64,000 nucleotides of DNA from Kineococcus xinjiangensis (GTDB lineage Bacteria > Actinomycetota > Actinomycetes > Actinomycetales > Kineococcaceae). The number at the start of each line of letters is the position of its first letter. Position 1 is the first letter of the stretch. The translations under genes were made by a program, and so were the position numbers. Location of the stretch: contig NZ_PTJD01000001.1 of assembly GCF_002934625.1 (NCBI RefSeq), positions 62,001-126,000 of the forward strand. Direction: 5' to 3'. Below are positions 34,811-44,327 of this stretch, in pieces. The notes under the pieces were generated by a model. The model ran no database searches and had not been told where the DNA came from. It saw nothing but the letters and a program-made list of their open reading frames with translations.

Positions 34811-36385
34811 TCAGTCCAGGTAGTCGCGCAGCACCTGCGAGCGCGAGGGATGCCGCAGCTTCGACATCGTCTTGGACTCGATCTGGCGGATCCGCTCGCG
34901 CGTGACGCCGTAGACCTTGCCGATCTCGTCCAGCGTCTTCGGCTGCCCGTCGGTGAGGCCGAAGCGCATCGACACCACACCCGCCTCGCGCTCGGAGAGC
35001 GTGTCGAGGACGGAGTGCAGCTGCTCCTGCAGCAGGGTGAAGCTCACCGCGTCGGCCGGCACGACGGCCTCGGAGTCCTCGATGAGGTCACCGAACTCCG
35101 AGTCCCCGTCCTCGCCCAGCGGCGTGTGCAGGGAGATCGGCTCACGCCCGTACTTCTGGACCTCGACGACCTTCTCCGGGGTCATGTCGAGCTCCTTGGC
35201 GAGCTCCTCCGGGGTGGGCTCGCGCCCGAGGTCCTGCAGCATCTGGCGCTGGACGCGGGCCAGCTTGTTGATGACCTCGACCATGTGCACCGGAATGCGG
35301 ATGGTGCGGGCCTGGTCGGCCATCGCGCGCGTGATGGCCTGCCGGATCCACCAGGTGGCGTACGTGGAGAACTTGTAGCCCTTGGTGTAGTCGAACTTCT
35401 CCACCGCGCGGATCAGGCCGAGGTTGCCCTCCTGGATGAGGTCCAGGAAGAGCATGCCGCGGCCGGTGTAGCGCTTGGCGAGGGAGACGACGAGGCGCAG
35501 GTTGGCCTCGAGCAGGTGGTTCTTGGCCCGGCGGCCGTCCTCGGCGATCCACCACAGCTCGCGCTTGAGCTTGGGCTCGATCTTGGCGCCGGAGTGCAGC
35601 TTCTCCTCGGCGAAGAGGCCGGCCTCGATGCGCTTGGCGAGCTCGACCTCCTGCTCGGCGTTGAGGAGGGCGACCTTGCCGATCTGCTTGAGGTAGTCCT
35701 TGACGGGGTCGGCCGTGGCGCCGGCGGTGGCGACCTGCTGGGCGGGCGCGTCGTCGTCGTCGTCGGTGAGGACGAAGCCCCCGGTGGTCGGGGACTTGCC
35801 GCGCTCGGTGGTCTCGGCGTCCGGCTCGGCGTCGGCCGCGATCTCCTCGACCTCCTCCAGCGCGCCGGCCGGAACGTCCGCGAGGGCGTCGTCGTCGATC
35901 GCGACGTCCTCGACCGCGCCCTCCGGCTCGTCCTTCGAGGAACCGGCCGTCTTGCGGGCCTTGGCGGGCGCGGCGGGCCCGGTGCCCTCCTCGGCAGCGG
36001 CGCGCTTGGCGGGTGCGCGGGTCGTCTTGGCGGCCGCCTTGGCCGGTGCGGCCTTGGCGGCGGCGGTCTTGGCCGGAGCCGCCTTCGCGGCGGCGGACTT
36101 CGACGCGGCGGTCTTCGACGCCGTGGCCGTCGACGTGGCGCGGCGCGTGGAGGCGGCCGCCACGGCGCGCTTCGGCTGCTCCTCGACGCGGACGGTGACG
36201 CCGGCGTCGTCCAGGGCGCGCAGGACGGCCTTCATGCGCTGAAGGGGCAGCTGGGCCTCCTCGCAGGCGCTGCGCACGGCGTGCGCCTCGACGTAGCCGC
36301 GAGCAGTCCCCTCCCGCATGAGCTGCTGGAAGGTCTCGTGAGCGAACTCGGGCGGGAGCGGCCGGGAGGTCGATGCCGACGACAC
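34811..36385 (-). CDS. rpoD: Principal RNA polymerase sigma factor (RpoD/HrdB)
   Basis: A 524-residue housekeeping sigma factor. Residues 1-75 are region 1.1-like ([17 protein letters not shown]). An Ala/Lys/Pro-rich linker at about 80-135 and an acidic stretch follow. Region 1.2 starts at [16 protein letters not shown]; region 2 includes [20 protein letters not shown] and the -10 recognition helix; region 4 ends [20 protein letters not shown]. It sets transcription of most genes in the cell. The GTG at 36385 is favoured; an upstream ATG at 36508 would add 41 unconserved residues. Position next to DUF4192 and DUF7455 is conserved in actinomycetes. Confidence 0.95.
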   Translation of the reverse strand: MSSASTSRPLPPEFAHETFQQLMREGTARGYVEAHAVRSACEEAQLPLQRMKAVLRALDDAGVTVRVEEQPKRAVAAASTRRATSTATASKTAASKSAAAKAAPAKTAAAKAAPAKAAAKTTRAPAKRAAAEEGTGPAAPAKARKTAGSSKDEPEGAVEDVAIDDDALADVPAGALEEVEEIAADAEPDAETTERGKSPTTGGFVLTDDDDDAPAQQVATAGATADPVKDYLKQIGKVALLNAEQEVELAKRIEAGLFAEEKLHSGAKIEPKLKRELWWIAEDGRRAKNHLLEANLRLVVSLAKRYTGRGMLFLDLIQEGNLGLIRAVEKFDYTKGYKFSTYATWWIRQAITRAMADQARTIRIPVHMVEVINKLARVQRQMLQDLGREPTPEELAKELDMTPEKVVEVQKYGREPISLHTPLGEDGDSEFGDLIEDSEAVVPADAVSFTLLQEQLHSVLDTLSEREAGVVSMRFGLTDGQPKTLDEIGKVYGVTRERIRQIESKTMSKLRHPSRSQVLRDYLD

Positions 36386-36595
36386 GAACTGCCTTTCGTC
36401 GAGGGGCGGAACGGGTCGCGAGCAGCGACCGTGATGGCAACCGGTGTCCACAACACCTGGCCGGGCGGGAACATGCCCAGTGGAGACATCAACTGCCAAT
36501 TGTGGCACGCCGGACCGGGTCGCGGCGCGTCCGGCGCGCGACTGCCCTCGAACGGCGGCGCGCGAGCGGCCCGCCCGGCTCGGGGGGCCTCGACC

Positions 36596-36994
36596 TCAGG
36601 GGGCCTTGACGGCGAGGACCGGGCAGGGCGCGTCGAGGAGGACGCGCTGGGCGCTGGCGCCGAGGATGAGCTTGCCCACGGGGGTGCGGCGGCGCAACCC
36701 GATCACGACGAGCTGCGCACCCGTCTCCTCCACCGCTGCGATGAGGTCCTCCGCGGCGTCCAGGCTGTCGGGCACCTCCCGCACGTCGTGCGCCAGGCCG
36801 GCCGCCTCGAGCTGCGCGCGGACCCGGGAGTGGACCGCCTCGAGCTCGGCGACCTCCTCGGCGTCCTGCTCACGCCCCGGACGCAGGCTGCGCACGGCGA
36901 CGAGCGCGGTCCCCTCCCGCACGGCGGCCTCGGCCGCCTGTTCCAGGGCGGTCCGCCCCTCGGGGGTGGGCACCAGGCCGACGACGATCGCCAT
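36596..36994 (-). CDS. Universal stress protein (UspA family)
   Basis: A single-domain, 132-residue UspA-fold protein. The start (MAIVVGLVPTPEGRTALEQA) and the C-terminal ATP-loop GLRRRTPVGKLILGASAQRV, with the Gly-x2-Gly-x9-Gly-Ser type spacing, support nucleotide binding. Proteins of this group help survive starvation or oxidative stress, but the partner here is unknown. It is transcribed alone; its stop is 211 bases before the sigma-factor start on the same strand. Confidence 0.92.
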   Translation of the reverse strand: MAIVVGLVPTPEGRTALEQAAEAAVREGTALVAVRSLRPGREQDAEEVAELEAVHSRVRAQLEAAGLAHDVREVPDSLDAAEDLIAAVEETGAQLVVIGLRRRTPVGKLILGASAQRVLLDAPCPVLAVKAP

Positions 36995-37141
36995 GCAGTC
37001 CTCCGGGCACGGGCTGGCGGGGCAGGGCCCGGAGCGCCGTGCGCCGCCCGGACCGGAGGCCGACCGTACCCGATGGCTGCCGCGGCGCTGTGTCCGCCCG
37101 GCTCCGGAGCGCAGCGGCCGGGCGGGAGGGCCTTCGCGAGA

Positions 37142-38290
37142 TCAGGTGGGGCGCCGCCCGGACACCGCGCGCGCAGCCAGCCCGGTGGTGACGGCGCGCG
37201 CGACGAGCGCCGCGAGGCTGTGGCCGGGATCACGGCGCAGCGCCTCGGCGGCACACTCCCCCGCGACGACGCAGGACCCGCCCCACCAGGACGCCCACGC
37301 CGCCACGGCCAGCGCCGCCGCACCCGCGGCCCCGTCGCAGCGTGCCGCGAGGTCGCAGGCCAGCCGCACCGTCGCCGCGACGTCGCCGGGCACGGGGGGC
37401 CGGGACAGGGCGTCGGCGACAGCGCCGGGCGCTCCGCCGGCGGCCACCCGGTCGGCGAGGACGGCGGCGCCGGCTGCGAGATCCACGAGCGCGGCGTCGC
37501 GGACGCTCACGTCGCGGACGGCGGCGAGCAGCCGGGCACTCTCGGTCACGTCCACCCCGGGCCCGCCCCGCCGGTAGCGCTCCCGCACGAGCCGCCAGTC
37601 CCGCCACGCCCCGGCCCGCCACGCGGTGCGCCCGTCCGCGCAGGAGGGCGGGGCGGCGGAGGCCCCCGCCCTGCGGACGGCCTCGCGCACGTGCTCCCCG
37701 GCGAGGGTGAGGTCGGGGAGCACGTCGGCACGGGAGGGCGCCGCGACGAGGCCCCGCCAGACGGCCTCCGCGGGCACCGTCCCGCCGGTCAGCTCCCCCA
37801 CCGGCCACCCCGGCGCGGGGCAGCAGCCGCGCGCGCCGTCGCAGAGGTAGGAGCGGTAGGTGCGGGCCCCGACGTGCCAGGCGTCCAGCACCTGCGCGCC
37901 GGAGACGGCCAGCGCGCGGGTGAGCGCGCCGAGCAGCGAGCGCCGCGGGAGCGGTCCTCCCCGCTCGACGCCCGTCGCGTCGTACACGGCGACGACGGCC
38001 CAGGGCGCGCAGGCGGCGGCCGTCGCCGTCAGGGCCCGGACGACCTCCCGTTCCCCCGCCGGGCCCGGGGGCGGCAGGTCGACCCGGGCGAGCGCCGTCA
38101 CCCCCAGCCGCCCCGGAACCGCCGGGCCGTGGCCCGGCACCTCCGAGCCCCCGTCGCGGGGGGCACCGGGCTCCGCCGCCGAGTCGAGGTGGACCACCAC
38201 CAGGCTGTCCACGGGCACGAAGCCCAGCTGGTAGGGGATGCTCGCGAGGAGGTCGCGGGGGGAGGACAGCAGCAGCGGGGTGGTCGTCAC
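37142..38290 (-). CDS. DUF4192 domain protein
   Basis: A 382-residue soluble protein of the actinobacterial DUF4192 family. The family start LLLSSPRDLLASIPYQLGFVP and the later DAWHVGARTYRSYLCD are clear. Function is unknown; the family is found with the principal sigma factor in most actinomycetes. It is very Ala/Arg-rich, with a variable middle. The GTG at 38290 is chosen over an upstream ATG at 38335 because the conserved region begins right after it. Confidence 0.87.
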   Translation of the reverse strand: MTTTPLLLSSPRDLLASIPYQLGFVPVDSLVVVHLDSAAEPGAPRDGGSEVPGHGPAVPGRLGVTALARVDLPPPGPAGEREVVRALTATAAACAPWAVVAVYDATGVERGGPLPRRSLLGALTRALAVSGAQVLDAWHVGARTYRSYLCDGARGCCPAPGWPVGELTGGTVPAEAVWRGLVAAPSRADVLPDLTLAGEHVREAVRRAGASAAPPSCADGRTAWRAGAWRDWRLVRERYRRGGPGVDVTESARLLAAVRDVSVRDAALVDLAAGAAVLADRVAAGGAPGAVADALSRPPVPGDVAATVRLACDLAARCDGAAGAAALAVAAWASWWGGSCVVAGECAAEALRRDPGHSLAALVARAVTTGLAARAVSGRRPT

Positions 38291-38405
38291 CCGCCGAGCG
38301 TGGTGGCGCCGCCCGCCTCGCAGCGTGGCGTCCACCGGCGGAGGACCGCAGCGGCCCCGGGCACGGACTGTGCACGACTCGCCGAACCGGGTCGCCCCCG
38401 GGGCC

Positions 38406-38852
38406 TCAGCCCCTGCGCCGCCGCGAGGCCGACGTCGCGGACGGGGCCGGTTCCTCCGACACCACCACCTCGTGCGTCACGACCTGGCCGGGGACGGTGC
38501 GCGGCGCGGCGCGCTCCCAGCGCAGGAAGTCCTCCGTGGCACTGAGGAGGGTTCCCGCCACCCAGGCGGCGAGCACCGCGTCGTCGACGGTCCCGAGCAT
38601 CCCGAGGAGCGCCTCGGGCAGGGGGTCCAGCGGCGAGAGGACGTAGCCCGCCGCGGCGCCAGCCGCCAGCAGGCGCAACCGGCTGGTTCCCCGGTACTCC
38701 CCGCGTGCCGCCGCCGAGACCATGCGCGGCAGGGCCTGCAGGCGCTGCCCGACACCGGGCTCCCCCGCCGGGGTCCCGTGGCGCACGGTCCGCCACATGA
38801 CCGCCAGGGCGGCGCCGCGGCGCTTCAGGAGTGCTGTCCGGGCGGCGTCCAC
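38406..38852 (-). CDS. DUF1232 (YkvA-like) small membrane-associated protein
   Basis: A 148-residue protein with the YkvA/DUF1232 core in the middle: a hydrophobic helix then SPLDPLPEALLGMLGTVDDAVLAAW, the typical Pro-Asp-rich motif. Function is unknown in the family; some members affect membranes or sporulation. The GTG at 38852 is backed by a strong ggggagga. The C-terminal 35 residues are polar and end in a basic tail (SASRRRRG). It is followed by a DUF4192 gene in the same direction 115 bases away. Confidence 0.83.
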   Translation of the reverse strand: MDAARTALLKRRGAALAVMWRTVRHGTPAGEPGVGQRLQALPRMVSAAARGEYRGTSRLRLLAAGAAAGYVLSPLDPLPEALLGMLGTVDDAVLAAWVAGTLLSATEDFLRWERAAPRTVPGQVVTHEVVVSEEPAPSATSASRRRRG

Positions 38853-38979
38853 GGGTCCTCCCCTCTCCCGCCGGGTCGAGCGGCGGGCTGCTGCGGGTGG
38901 GCGCCGGCGAGCGGCCGGTGCCCACCCGGTCAACGGCACGGCGGGTCCGGCGGTTCCCCGGGGCCCCGCCGTCGAACCC

Positions 38980-39708
38980 TCAGCTGCCCCCTGCCGCGGC
39001 CTCCCCGGCGACGGGGACCGCGGAGTTGCTGCGGGGTGTGAACTCGCGCTCGGCGTGCTTGGCGATCCGGCGCAGCAGCAGCAGGTCGGCGCCCGCACCG
39101 ACCACCCCGCCCAGGACGGGCAGGATGCGCGAGGTCTGCAGGGCGCCGAAGCTGCCGAGACGGGCCAGGAGGCGGAAGCCGACCCCCTTGTTGACGATCA
39201 TGAGGACGTCCTTGGGGAGCCGCCGCTGCGCCAGCAGGGCCAGCGGCCCACCCGTGGGCAGTCCCGCCGAGCGGAGGACCTGCCCGGCGTCGGAGCCGAG
39301 GAGGCAGAGCAGGACGGCGCTGCGCACCTCGGGCCGGGAGACGTCGTAGCCGCGCAGGTGTGCGATGGCGGCGACCATGCGCGTGGCCAGGACGTAGAAG
39401 CCGACGATGTTGGCGGGCAGGGCGACCGGCATCGTCACGAGACCGCCCACGCCCGTGGCGAAGCCGCTCCCCGCGGCCATCCGCCCGTGCCGGCGAACCA
39501 CCACGTGCACGGCGGACTCGGCGCTCGGATGCCCGGCGCGGGCCCGCTCGGCGACCGACACGGCCGAGGCGAAGGGCCCCGCGCCGTCGACGCCCGTGTC
39601 GATCAGCCGCTGCACGAGCGCAGTCGCCTTCGACTCCTCCGCGCCGGGGGCGCGGCCCTCCACCTCGGCGTCGTCGCGCGTGCGACGGCCCCACAGCCGT
39701 TCGAACAT
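38980..39708 (-). CDS. EcsC family protein
   Basis: A 242-residue protein of the EcsC family, with helical, partly hydrophobic segments. Characteristic parts are ATGVGGLVTMPVALPANIVGFYVLATRMVAAIAHLRGYD, read as separate helices, then LLCLLGSDAGQVLRSAGL and GGVVGAGADLLLLRRIAKHAEREF. In Bacillus EcsC is linked to an ABC transporter; here there is no such neighbour. Membrane association is likely. The ATG at 39708 follows ggaggga; a start 45 bases upstream lacks a binding site. Confidence 0.82.
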   Translation of the reverse strand: MFERLWGRRTRDDAEVEGRAPGAEESKATALVQRLIDTGVDGAGPFASAVSVAERARAGHPSAESAVHVVVRRHGRMAAGSGFATGVGGLVTMPVALPANIVGFYVLATRMVAAIAHLRGYDVSRPEVRSAVLLCLLGSDAGQVLRSAGLPTGGPLALLAQRRLPKDVLMIVNKGVGFRLLARLGSFGALQTSRILPVLGGVVGAGADLLLLRRIAKHAEREFTPRSNSAVPVAGEAAAGGS

Positions 39709-39913
39709 GATCCCTCCCGCGGTCCTGCGGCCGGCGCCCGCAGTCGCTGCCACGGGCCGGTCCGGGGATCGACGCTAGGGGGATCGGGCGCTCGGCGCTC
39801 GCGGGACCGGTGACGGCGGGGGGCGCCGGTGCCGACGGGAGAGCGCGAAGGCCGTGGCAGGACCGCGGTCAGGGCCACGGCCGGGCCACGGTCAGATCCG
39901 GGTCGGGTCCGGG

Positions 39914-40141
39914 TCAGGCTGTGCGGTCCTGCTGCGCCAGCCAGGTGTCGACCTCGGCGAGACCGTCCTCGACGTAGCGGCGGCGGGAGCGGCCGCGCGG
40001 CATCGGGATGCGGGCCGCGTGCGGCGGGGCGTCCACCGCGGGCAGCAGGTACGGGCTGGCAGCGCTGCGGCGGGCACGGCGTTCGAGCGCCGCGGGAACG
40101 AGGAAGCAGGCCAGCAGAGCGATGAGGAGGAAGGTCGCCAT
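39914..40141 (-). CDS. Small single-span membrane protein, 75 residues
   Basis: I do not recognise a family. One hydrophobic helix fills residues 3-18 (TFLLIALLACFLVPAAL), followed by a basic, Arg-rich tail (ERRARRSAA) and a short acidic end (LAEVDTWLAQQ). The basic residues after the helix predict the C-terminus inside. It is divergent from the spermidine-synthase-like gene by 97 bases. The ATG start has no strong binding site, so the call is moderate. Confidence 0.6.
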   Translation of the reverse strand: MATFLLIALLACFLVPAALERRARRSAASPYLLPAVDAPPHAARIPMPRGRSRRRYVEDGLAEVDTWLAQQDRTA

Positions 40142-40238
40142 GCTGAGTACCTCGGCAGGAGCGGGCGATTCCTTCAGTCCCGATGTTCGCGGGGCCGCCG
40201 GGAGGACCCCGATCGGGCCACTGGGAGGATGGGCTCCC

Positions 40239-41135
40239 GTGGCCCGACCCCGCCGCCCGTCCCCCTCCGAGGGCGAGGCCCTCATCACCACCGGCACGGT
40301 CCGCTTCGAGCGCGACCGGGACGACCCCGACGGCTGGCTGGTCCTCGTCAACGGGGTCCCCAGCTCCTACGTCGACCTCGCGGACCCCACCCGCCTGGAC
40401 TTCGAGTACCAGCAGTGGACCGCTGCCGTGCTCGCTGCCGTGCACCCCGCACCGGCTCCGCTGCGCGCCGCGCACCTGGGCGGGGCGGGCTGCGTGCTGC
40501 CGCGCTGCCTGGAGGTGACCCGCCCCGGCTCCAGCCAGGTGGTCTTCGAGGTCGACGAGCGCCTCGTGGAGCTCACCCGCCAGGCGTTCGGGCTGCGCTC
40601 CCACCCGCGCTTCCGGCTGCGCGTCAAGGACGGCCGCGACGGCGTGGCCACCCTGCCCGACGCGAGCCAGGACGCCGTCGTCCGCGACGCCTTCGCCCAC
40701 GACCGGGTCCCCGCCCACCTGTGCACCCGGCAGTTCCTCGCCGACGTCGCCCGGGTGCTGGCCCCCGGCGGGATCTACGTGGCCAACCTGGCCGACCGGC
40801 CGCCGATGCCGCGCTCGCGCGCCGAGCTGGCCACCGCCCTGGACGTGTTCGAGCACGTGGCGCTGGTCGCCGAGCCCGCGCAGCTGCGGGGGCGCCGCTA
40901 CGGCAACGTGCTGCTGCTCGCCTCCTCCGCACCCCTGCCCGCGCAGGCGCTGGTGCGCGGCCTGAGCGGCGGCGCGGCCCCGGCGCGGCTGCTGCACGGC
41001 GAGGACGCGCGGAACTACGCGGCCGGGGCGGCCGTCATCACCGACGAGGCCCTGGAGGCGGCCGCCGCCGGATCCGCTGCCCCCGGGACGGCGCGGGCGC
41101 GCGGCGGCGCGGACGAGGAGGAGGCCCGGCCGTGA
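40239..41135 (+). CDS. Spermidine-synthase-like methyltransferase-fold protein
   Basis: A 298-residue protein with the Rossmann methyltransferase fold of polyamine synthases. An N-terminal strand region (YVDLADPTRLDFEYQQW) precedes HLGGAGCVLPRCL (glycine loop), VFEVDERLVEL and KDGRDGV (nucleotide ligands), and VVRDAF. The canonical aminopropyltransferase signature is weak, so it may act on something other than putrescine or be a regulatory homologue. The GTG at 40239 follows gggagga. The C-terminal 60 residues are Ala-rich and poorly conserved. Confidence 0.8.
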   Translation: MARPRRPSPSEGEALITTGTVRFERDRDDPDGWLVLVNGVPSSYVDLADPTRLDFEYQQWTAAVLAAVHPAPAPLRAAHLGGAGCVLPRCLEVTRPGSSQVVFEVDERLVELTRQAFGLRSHPRFRLRVKDGRDGVATLPDASQDAVVRDAFAHDRVPAHLCTRQFLADVARVLAPGGIYVANLADRPPMPRSRAELATALDVFEHVALVAEPAQLRGRRYGNVLLLASSAPLPAQALVRGLSGGAAPARLLHGEDARNYAAGAAVITDEALEAAAAGSAAPGTARARGGADEEEARP

Positions 41136-41295
41136 CGTCCCCGGCGCTGCCGCCGGCCGGCGACCGGGTCCAGCAGGAGCGGACGGGGCCGGAGGCGGGG
41201 GTCGCGGTGGTGCCAGCGGCACCCGGCGCCGGCACCACCGGTCGCCTCGCGGCGCCCGGAACCGCTGCGGGTCCCGGGCGCCGCGACGGCGGGCG

Positions 41296-42789
41296 TCAGG
41301 AGAACTGCGACTCCGACAGGTCCCCGCTCCAGTCGATGTGGAAGGAGCCGGGACGGTCGACGCGGCGGTAGGTGTGGGCGCCGAACAGGTCGCGCAGCCC
41401 CTGCACGAGGGCCGCGGAGGAGCGCTCCCGGCGCAGGCCGTCGTAGTAGGCGAGCGCCGAGGAGAAGCCGGGCGCGGGGATGCCCGACTGCACGGACTGC
41501 ACGACGACGCGGCGCCACGCCTCCTGCCCGGCCGCGACGGCACCGGCGAAGTACGGGTCCACGAGCAGCGACGGCAGGTCCGGCTGCTTCTCGTAGGCCT
41601 CGCGGATGCGGTCGAGGAAGCGGGCTCGGATGATGCAGCCGCCGCGCCAGATGGTGGCCATCGCACCGGGGTCGATGCCCCATCCGTACTCGACGGAGCC
41701 GGCGCGGATCATGTCGAAGCCCTGGGCGTAGGCCACGACCTTGGACGCGTACAGCGCGGCGCGCACGTCCTCGACGAAGGACTCCGCGTCGGCGGCGTCG
41801 ACGAAGCCGCCGGCCCCCTCCTCGCCGCCGGGCTCGCCGACGGCCGGCACCTCGGCCGGGCCGGGCAGGACGCCCTGGGCGGCGCGGCGCTGCGCGGCGG
41901 AGCCGGACAGCGCGCGGGCGAAGACGGCCTCGGCGATGCCGGAGACGGGGGTGCCGAGGTCGAGGGCGGTCTGCACGGTCCAGCGGCCGGTGCCCTTCTG
42001 CTCCGCCTCGTCGACGATGACGTCGACGAGGGGCCGCTCCGGCTGCGAGGGGTCGCCGGCGCGCAGCACGCGCGCGGTGATCTCGATGAGGAAGGACTCC
42101 AGGTCACCGGAGTTCCAGCTCTCGAAGACCTCGGCGAGCCGCTCGGGCGTCCAGCCGAGGCCGTGGCGCAGCAGGTCGTAGGCCTCGGCGATGAGCTGCA
42201 TGTCGGCGTACTCGATGCCGTTGTGCACCATCTTCACGAAGTGCCCGGCGCCGTCGGGACCGACGTGCGTGGAGCAGGGCGTGCCGTCGACGTCCACCGC
42301 GATGTCGGCCAGGATCGGGCCGAGCTTGGCGTAGGCGTGCTCGCTGCCACCGGGCATGATGCTCGGCCCGAGCAGGGCGCCCTCCTCGCCGCCGGAGATG
42401 CCGACGCCGGCGAAGTGGATGCCGCGCTCCCGCAGGGCGACCTCGCGGCGGCGGGTGTCGGCGAAGTGCGCGTTGCCGCCGTCGACGAGGATGTCGCCCT
42501 CCTCCAGGAGCGGCGCGAGCTCGTCGATGACGGCGTCGGTGGGCGCACCCGCCTTCACCATGATGATGATCGTGCGGGGCACGGTGAGGGAGGCGACGAA
42601 CTCCTCGGCGGTGGCCGCGGGCACGAAGGTGCCCTCGTGGCCGAACTCGCCGACGAGGGCCTTCGTCTTCGACTCGGTGCGGTTGTGGACGGCGGTCACG
42701 TAGCCGTGCCGGGCGATGTTGCGCGCGAGGTTGCGCCCCATCGTGGCGAGTCCGGTGACGCCGATCTGCGCGGTGGGGGTGTTGGTCAC
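41296..42789 (-). CDS. gnd: 6-phosphogluconate dehydrogenase, decarboxylating
   Basis: A 497-residue oxidoreductase that converts 6-phosphogluconate to ribulose 5-phosphate with release of CO2 and reduction of NADP+ in the pentose phosphate pathway. The NADP motif is GLATMGRNLARNIARHGY; the substrate and catalytic residues are in VDGGNAHFADTRRRE, GGEEGALLGPSIMPGG and KMVHNGIEYADMQLIAE; and the C-terminal dimer tail ends RRVDRPGSFHIDWSG. A short Gly/Glu-rich insertion at about residues 315-330 breaks the usual alignment. It is a long-form (about 470-500 residue) enzyme. The GTG at 42789 is the start. Confidence 0.95.
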   Translation of the reverse strand: MTNTPTAQIGVTGLATMGRNLARNIARHGYVTAVHNRTESKTKALVGEFGHEGTFVPAATAEEFVASLTVPRTIIIMVKAGAPTDAVIDELAPLLEEGDILVDGGNAHFADTRRREVALRERGIHFAGVGISGGEEGALLGPSIMPGGSEHAYAKLGPILADIAVDVDGTPCSTHVGPDGAGHFVKMVHNGIEYADMQLIAEAYDLLRHGLGWTPERLAEVFESWNSGDLESFLIEITARVLRAGDPSQPERPLVDVIVDEAEQKGTGRWTVQTALDLGTPVSGIAEAVFARALSGSAAQRRAAQGVLPGPAEVPAVGEPGGEEGAGGFVDAADAESFVEDVRAALYASKVVAYAQGFDMIRAGSVEYGWGIDPGAMATIWRGGCIIRARFLDRIREAYEKQPDLPSLLVDPYFAGAVAAGQEAWRRVVVQSVQSGIPAPGFSSALAYYDGLRRERSSAALVQGLRDLFGAHTYRRVDRPGSFHIDWSGDLSESQFS

Positions 42790-42900
42790 GCCGCGCAGCC
42801 TGCCATGCCGAGGTGACCGGCGGGACGGCCCCGTGTTACGGAGCGCTCACAGCGGGTCGACGCGGATGTGCGCCGGGCTGCCGGGCCGGTACCGGGGGTG

Positions 42901-42929
42901 TTCACCCGGTGACGATCCTGCGCTAGGGT
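42901..42929 (+). promoter_or_regulatory. Orphan promoter-like element, plus strand
   Basis: TTCACC (42901-42906) and TAGGGT (42924-42929) are separated by 17 bases, a good housekeeping promoter layout for Actinobacteria. No plus-strand gene follows; transcription would run into the 3' end of the MFS gene on the opposite strand. Confidence 0.35.
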
Positions 42930-42962
42930 CGTGCCCGGCGGGAGCGCAGCGTCGCGGTCCCG

Positions 42963-44327
42963 TCACTCACCTCCTCGTCCGCCGCGCCGGGCCGCGACCT
43001 CGCGTCGCAGCACCTCGCGCACCGGCGGAACGACGAACCCCTCCGCCGCGAGCTTGCGCCGGGTGGCCGCCCGGGCCCGGAGGATCGCCACGACCCCCAG
43101 TCCCCACAGCGGGAACTGCACCGCCATCGCCGTCTTGAAGGCGCCCAGCGTGTAGGTGTCCGGCGTGCCGGCGCCCTGCAGGTCGAGGGCCACGCCGATG
43201 AGCAGCATCACGAGCAGCGCGGAGAAGAACCCGCCGACGTTGACGATGCCCGTCGCGCCCCCGAGGCGGCCCGCCGGGTTGGACGTGCGGGCGTAGTCGA
43301 AGCCGATCATCGAGGCGGGCGCCCCGGCGGACATGGCGACCACCAGGACCACGAGCAGCGGCAGCGGGGCGCGGCCGGGCCAGGCCAGCACCGCCGCCCA
43401 CGCCAGGGCCTGCGCGGCCACGATGCTCAGCACCAGCCACGAGCGGCGCAGCGGGTGGCGGCCGACGAGCGCGCCGAGGGCGGGGCCGATGGCGGCGCCG
43501 GAGCAGACGAAGAGGGTGAGCAGCGCCCCGGCGCCGGCGGGGCTGAGGCCCTGCGCCGAGACGAGGAACGGGTAGCCCCACAGCAGCACGAAGGCGGTTC
43601 CGGCGAACGGCGTCGCGAAGTGCGAGTACAGCCCGAGCCTCGTGCCGGGATGGCGCCAGGACGCGCGCAGGTCCGCGGCGACGTCGGGCAGGGGCTTGCG
43701 GGCGCGCGGGGGCGCCACGCCGGGCGGGGCGTCGCGCAGCACCAGCCAGGCCAGCACCGCGGTGAGCGCGCCGAGGGCCGCGGCGCTGCCGTAGGCGGTC
43801 GTCCAGCCGCGGCTGTGCAGCAGCGCCATGAGCGGGAAGACGCTGGCGATCTGCCCCACCTGCCCGAGCAGCCCGACGAGCTGGACGAGGACGGGGGTGC
43901 GCCGCGGCGGGAACCAGGTGGAGACGATGCGCAGGACGCTGACGAAGGTCATGGCGTCCCCGGCGCCCAGCAGGATGCGCGCGGCGACCGCCGTCTCCAC
44001 CTCGGTGGCCACGGCGAGCCCCGCCTGGCCGGCGGACATCAGGACGGCTCCGGTGACGACGAGGACCCGCGCGCCGAAGCGGTCGATGAGGACCCCGACG
44101 GGCACCTGCAGCGCCGCGTACACGAGGAGCTGGAGGACCGCGAAGGTGGAGAGGGAGCCGGCGCCGATCCCGAAGCGGGTGGAGGCGTCGATGCCGGCGG
44201 CGGACAGGGAGGTGCGGTGCAGGACGGCGACGCCGTAGGCGAGGGTGCCGACGGCGAGGACGAGCCGGGCGCCGCGGGGCGCGGCGGGGGGCGCGGCGGA
44301 GGGTGCGGTGGCGGTGGCGGAGGTCAC
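42963..44327 (-). CDS. MFS transporter
   Basis: A 454-residue major facilitator with about twelve transmembrane helices. The loop 2-3 motif is visible as GVLIDRFGARVLVVTGAVLM; a polar central loop (residues 210-230) and a charged C-terminal tail follow. A GTG start at 44327 overlaps the stop of the GntR gene (GTGA), so transporter and regulator are translationally coupled and the regulator probably controls the transport substrate. The family is close to nitrate/oxalate or sugar-phosphate-like facilitators in general outline, but substrate cannot be told. Confidence 0.88.
   Translation of the reverse strand: MTSATATAPSAAPPAAPRGARLVLAVGTLAYGVAVLHRTSLSAAGIDASTRFGIGAGSLSTFAVLQLLVYAALQVPVGVLIDRFGARVLVVTGAVLMSAGQAGLAVATEVETAVAARILLGAGDAMTFVSVLRIVSTWFPPRRTPVLVQLVGLLGQVGQIASVFPLMALLHSRGWTTAYGSAAALGALTAVLAWLVLRDAPPGVAPPRARKPLPDVAADLRASWRHPGTRLGLYSHFATPFAGTAFVLLWGYPFLVSAQGLSPAGAGALLTLFVCSGAAIGPALGALVGRHPLRRSWLVLSIVAAQALAWAAVLAWPGRAPLPLLVVLVVAMSAGAPASMIGFDYARTSNPAGRLGGATGIVNVGGFFSALLVMLLIGVALDLQGAGTPDTYTLGAFKTAMAVQFPLWGLGVVAILRARAATRRKLAAEGFVVPPVREVLRREVAARRGGRGGE

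Noticed and set aside
41132-41371. An 80-residue plus-strand frame overlapping the stop of the spermidine-synthase-like gene by GTGA and running into gnd
   Set aside because: It overlaps the 3' end of gnd by 76 bases and its residues are low-complexity, so it was not called despite the tempting overlap.
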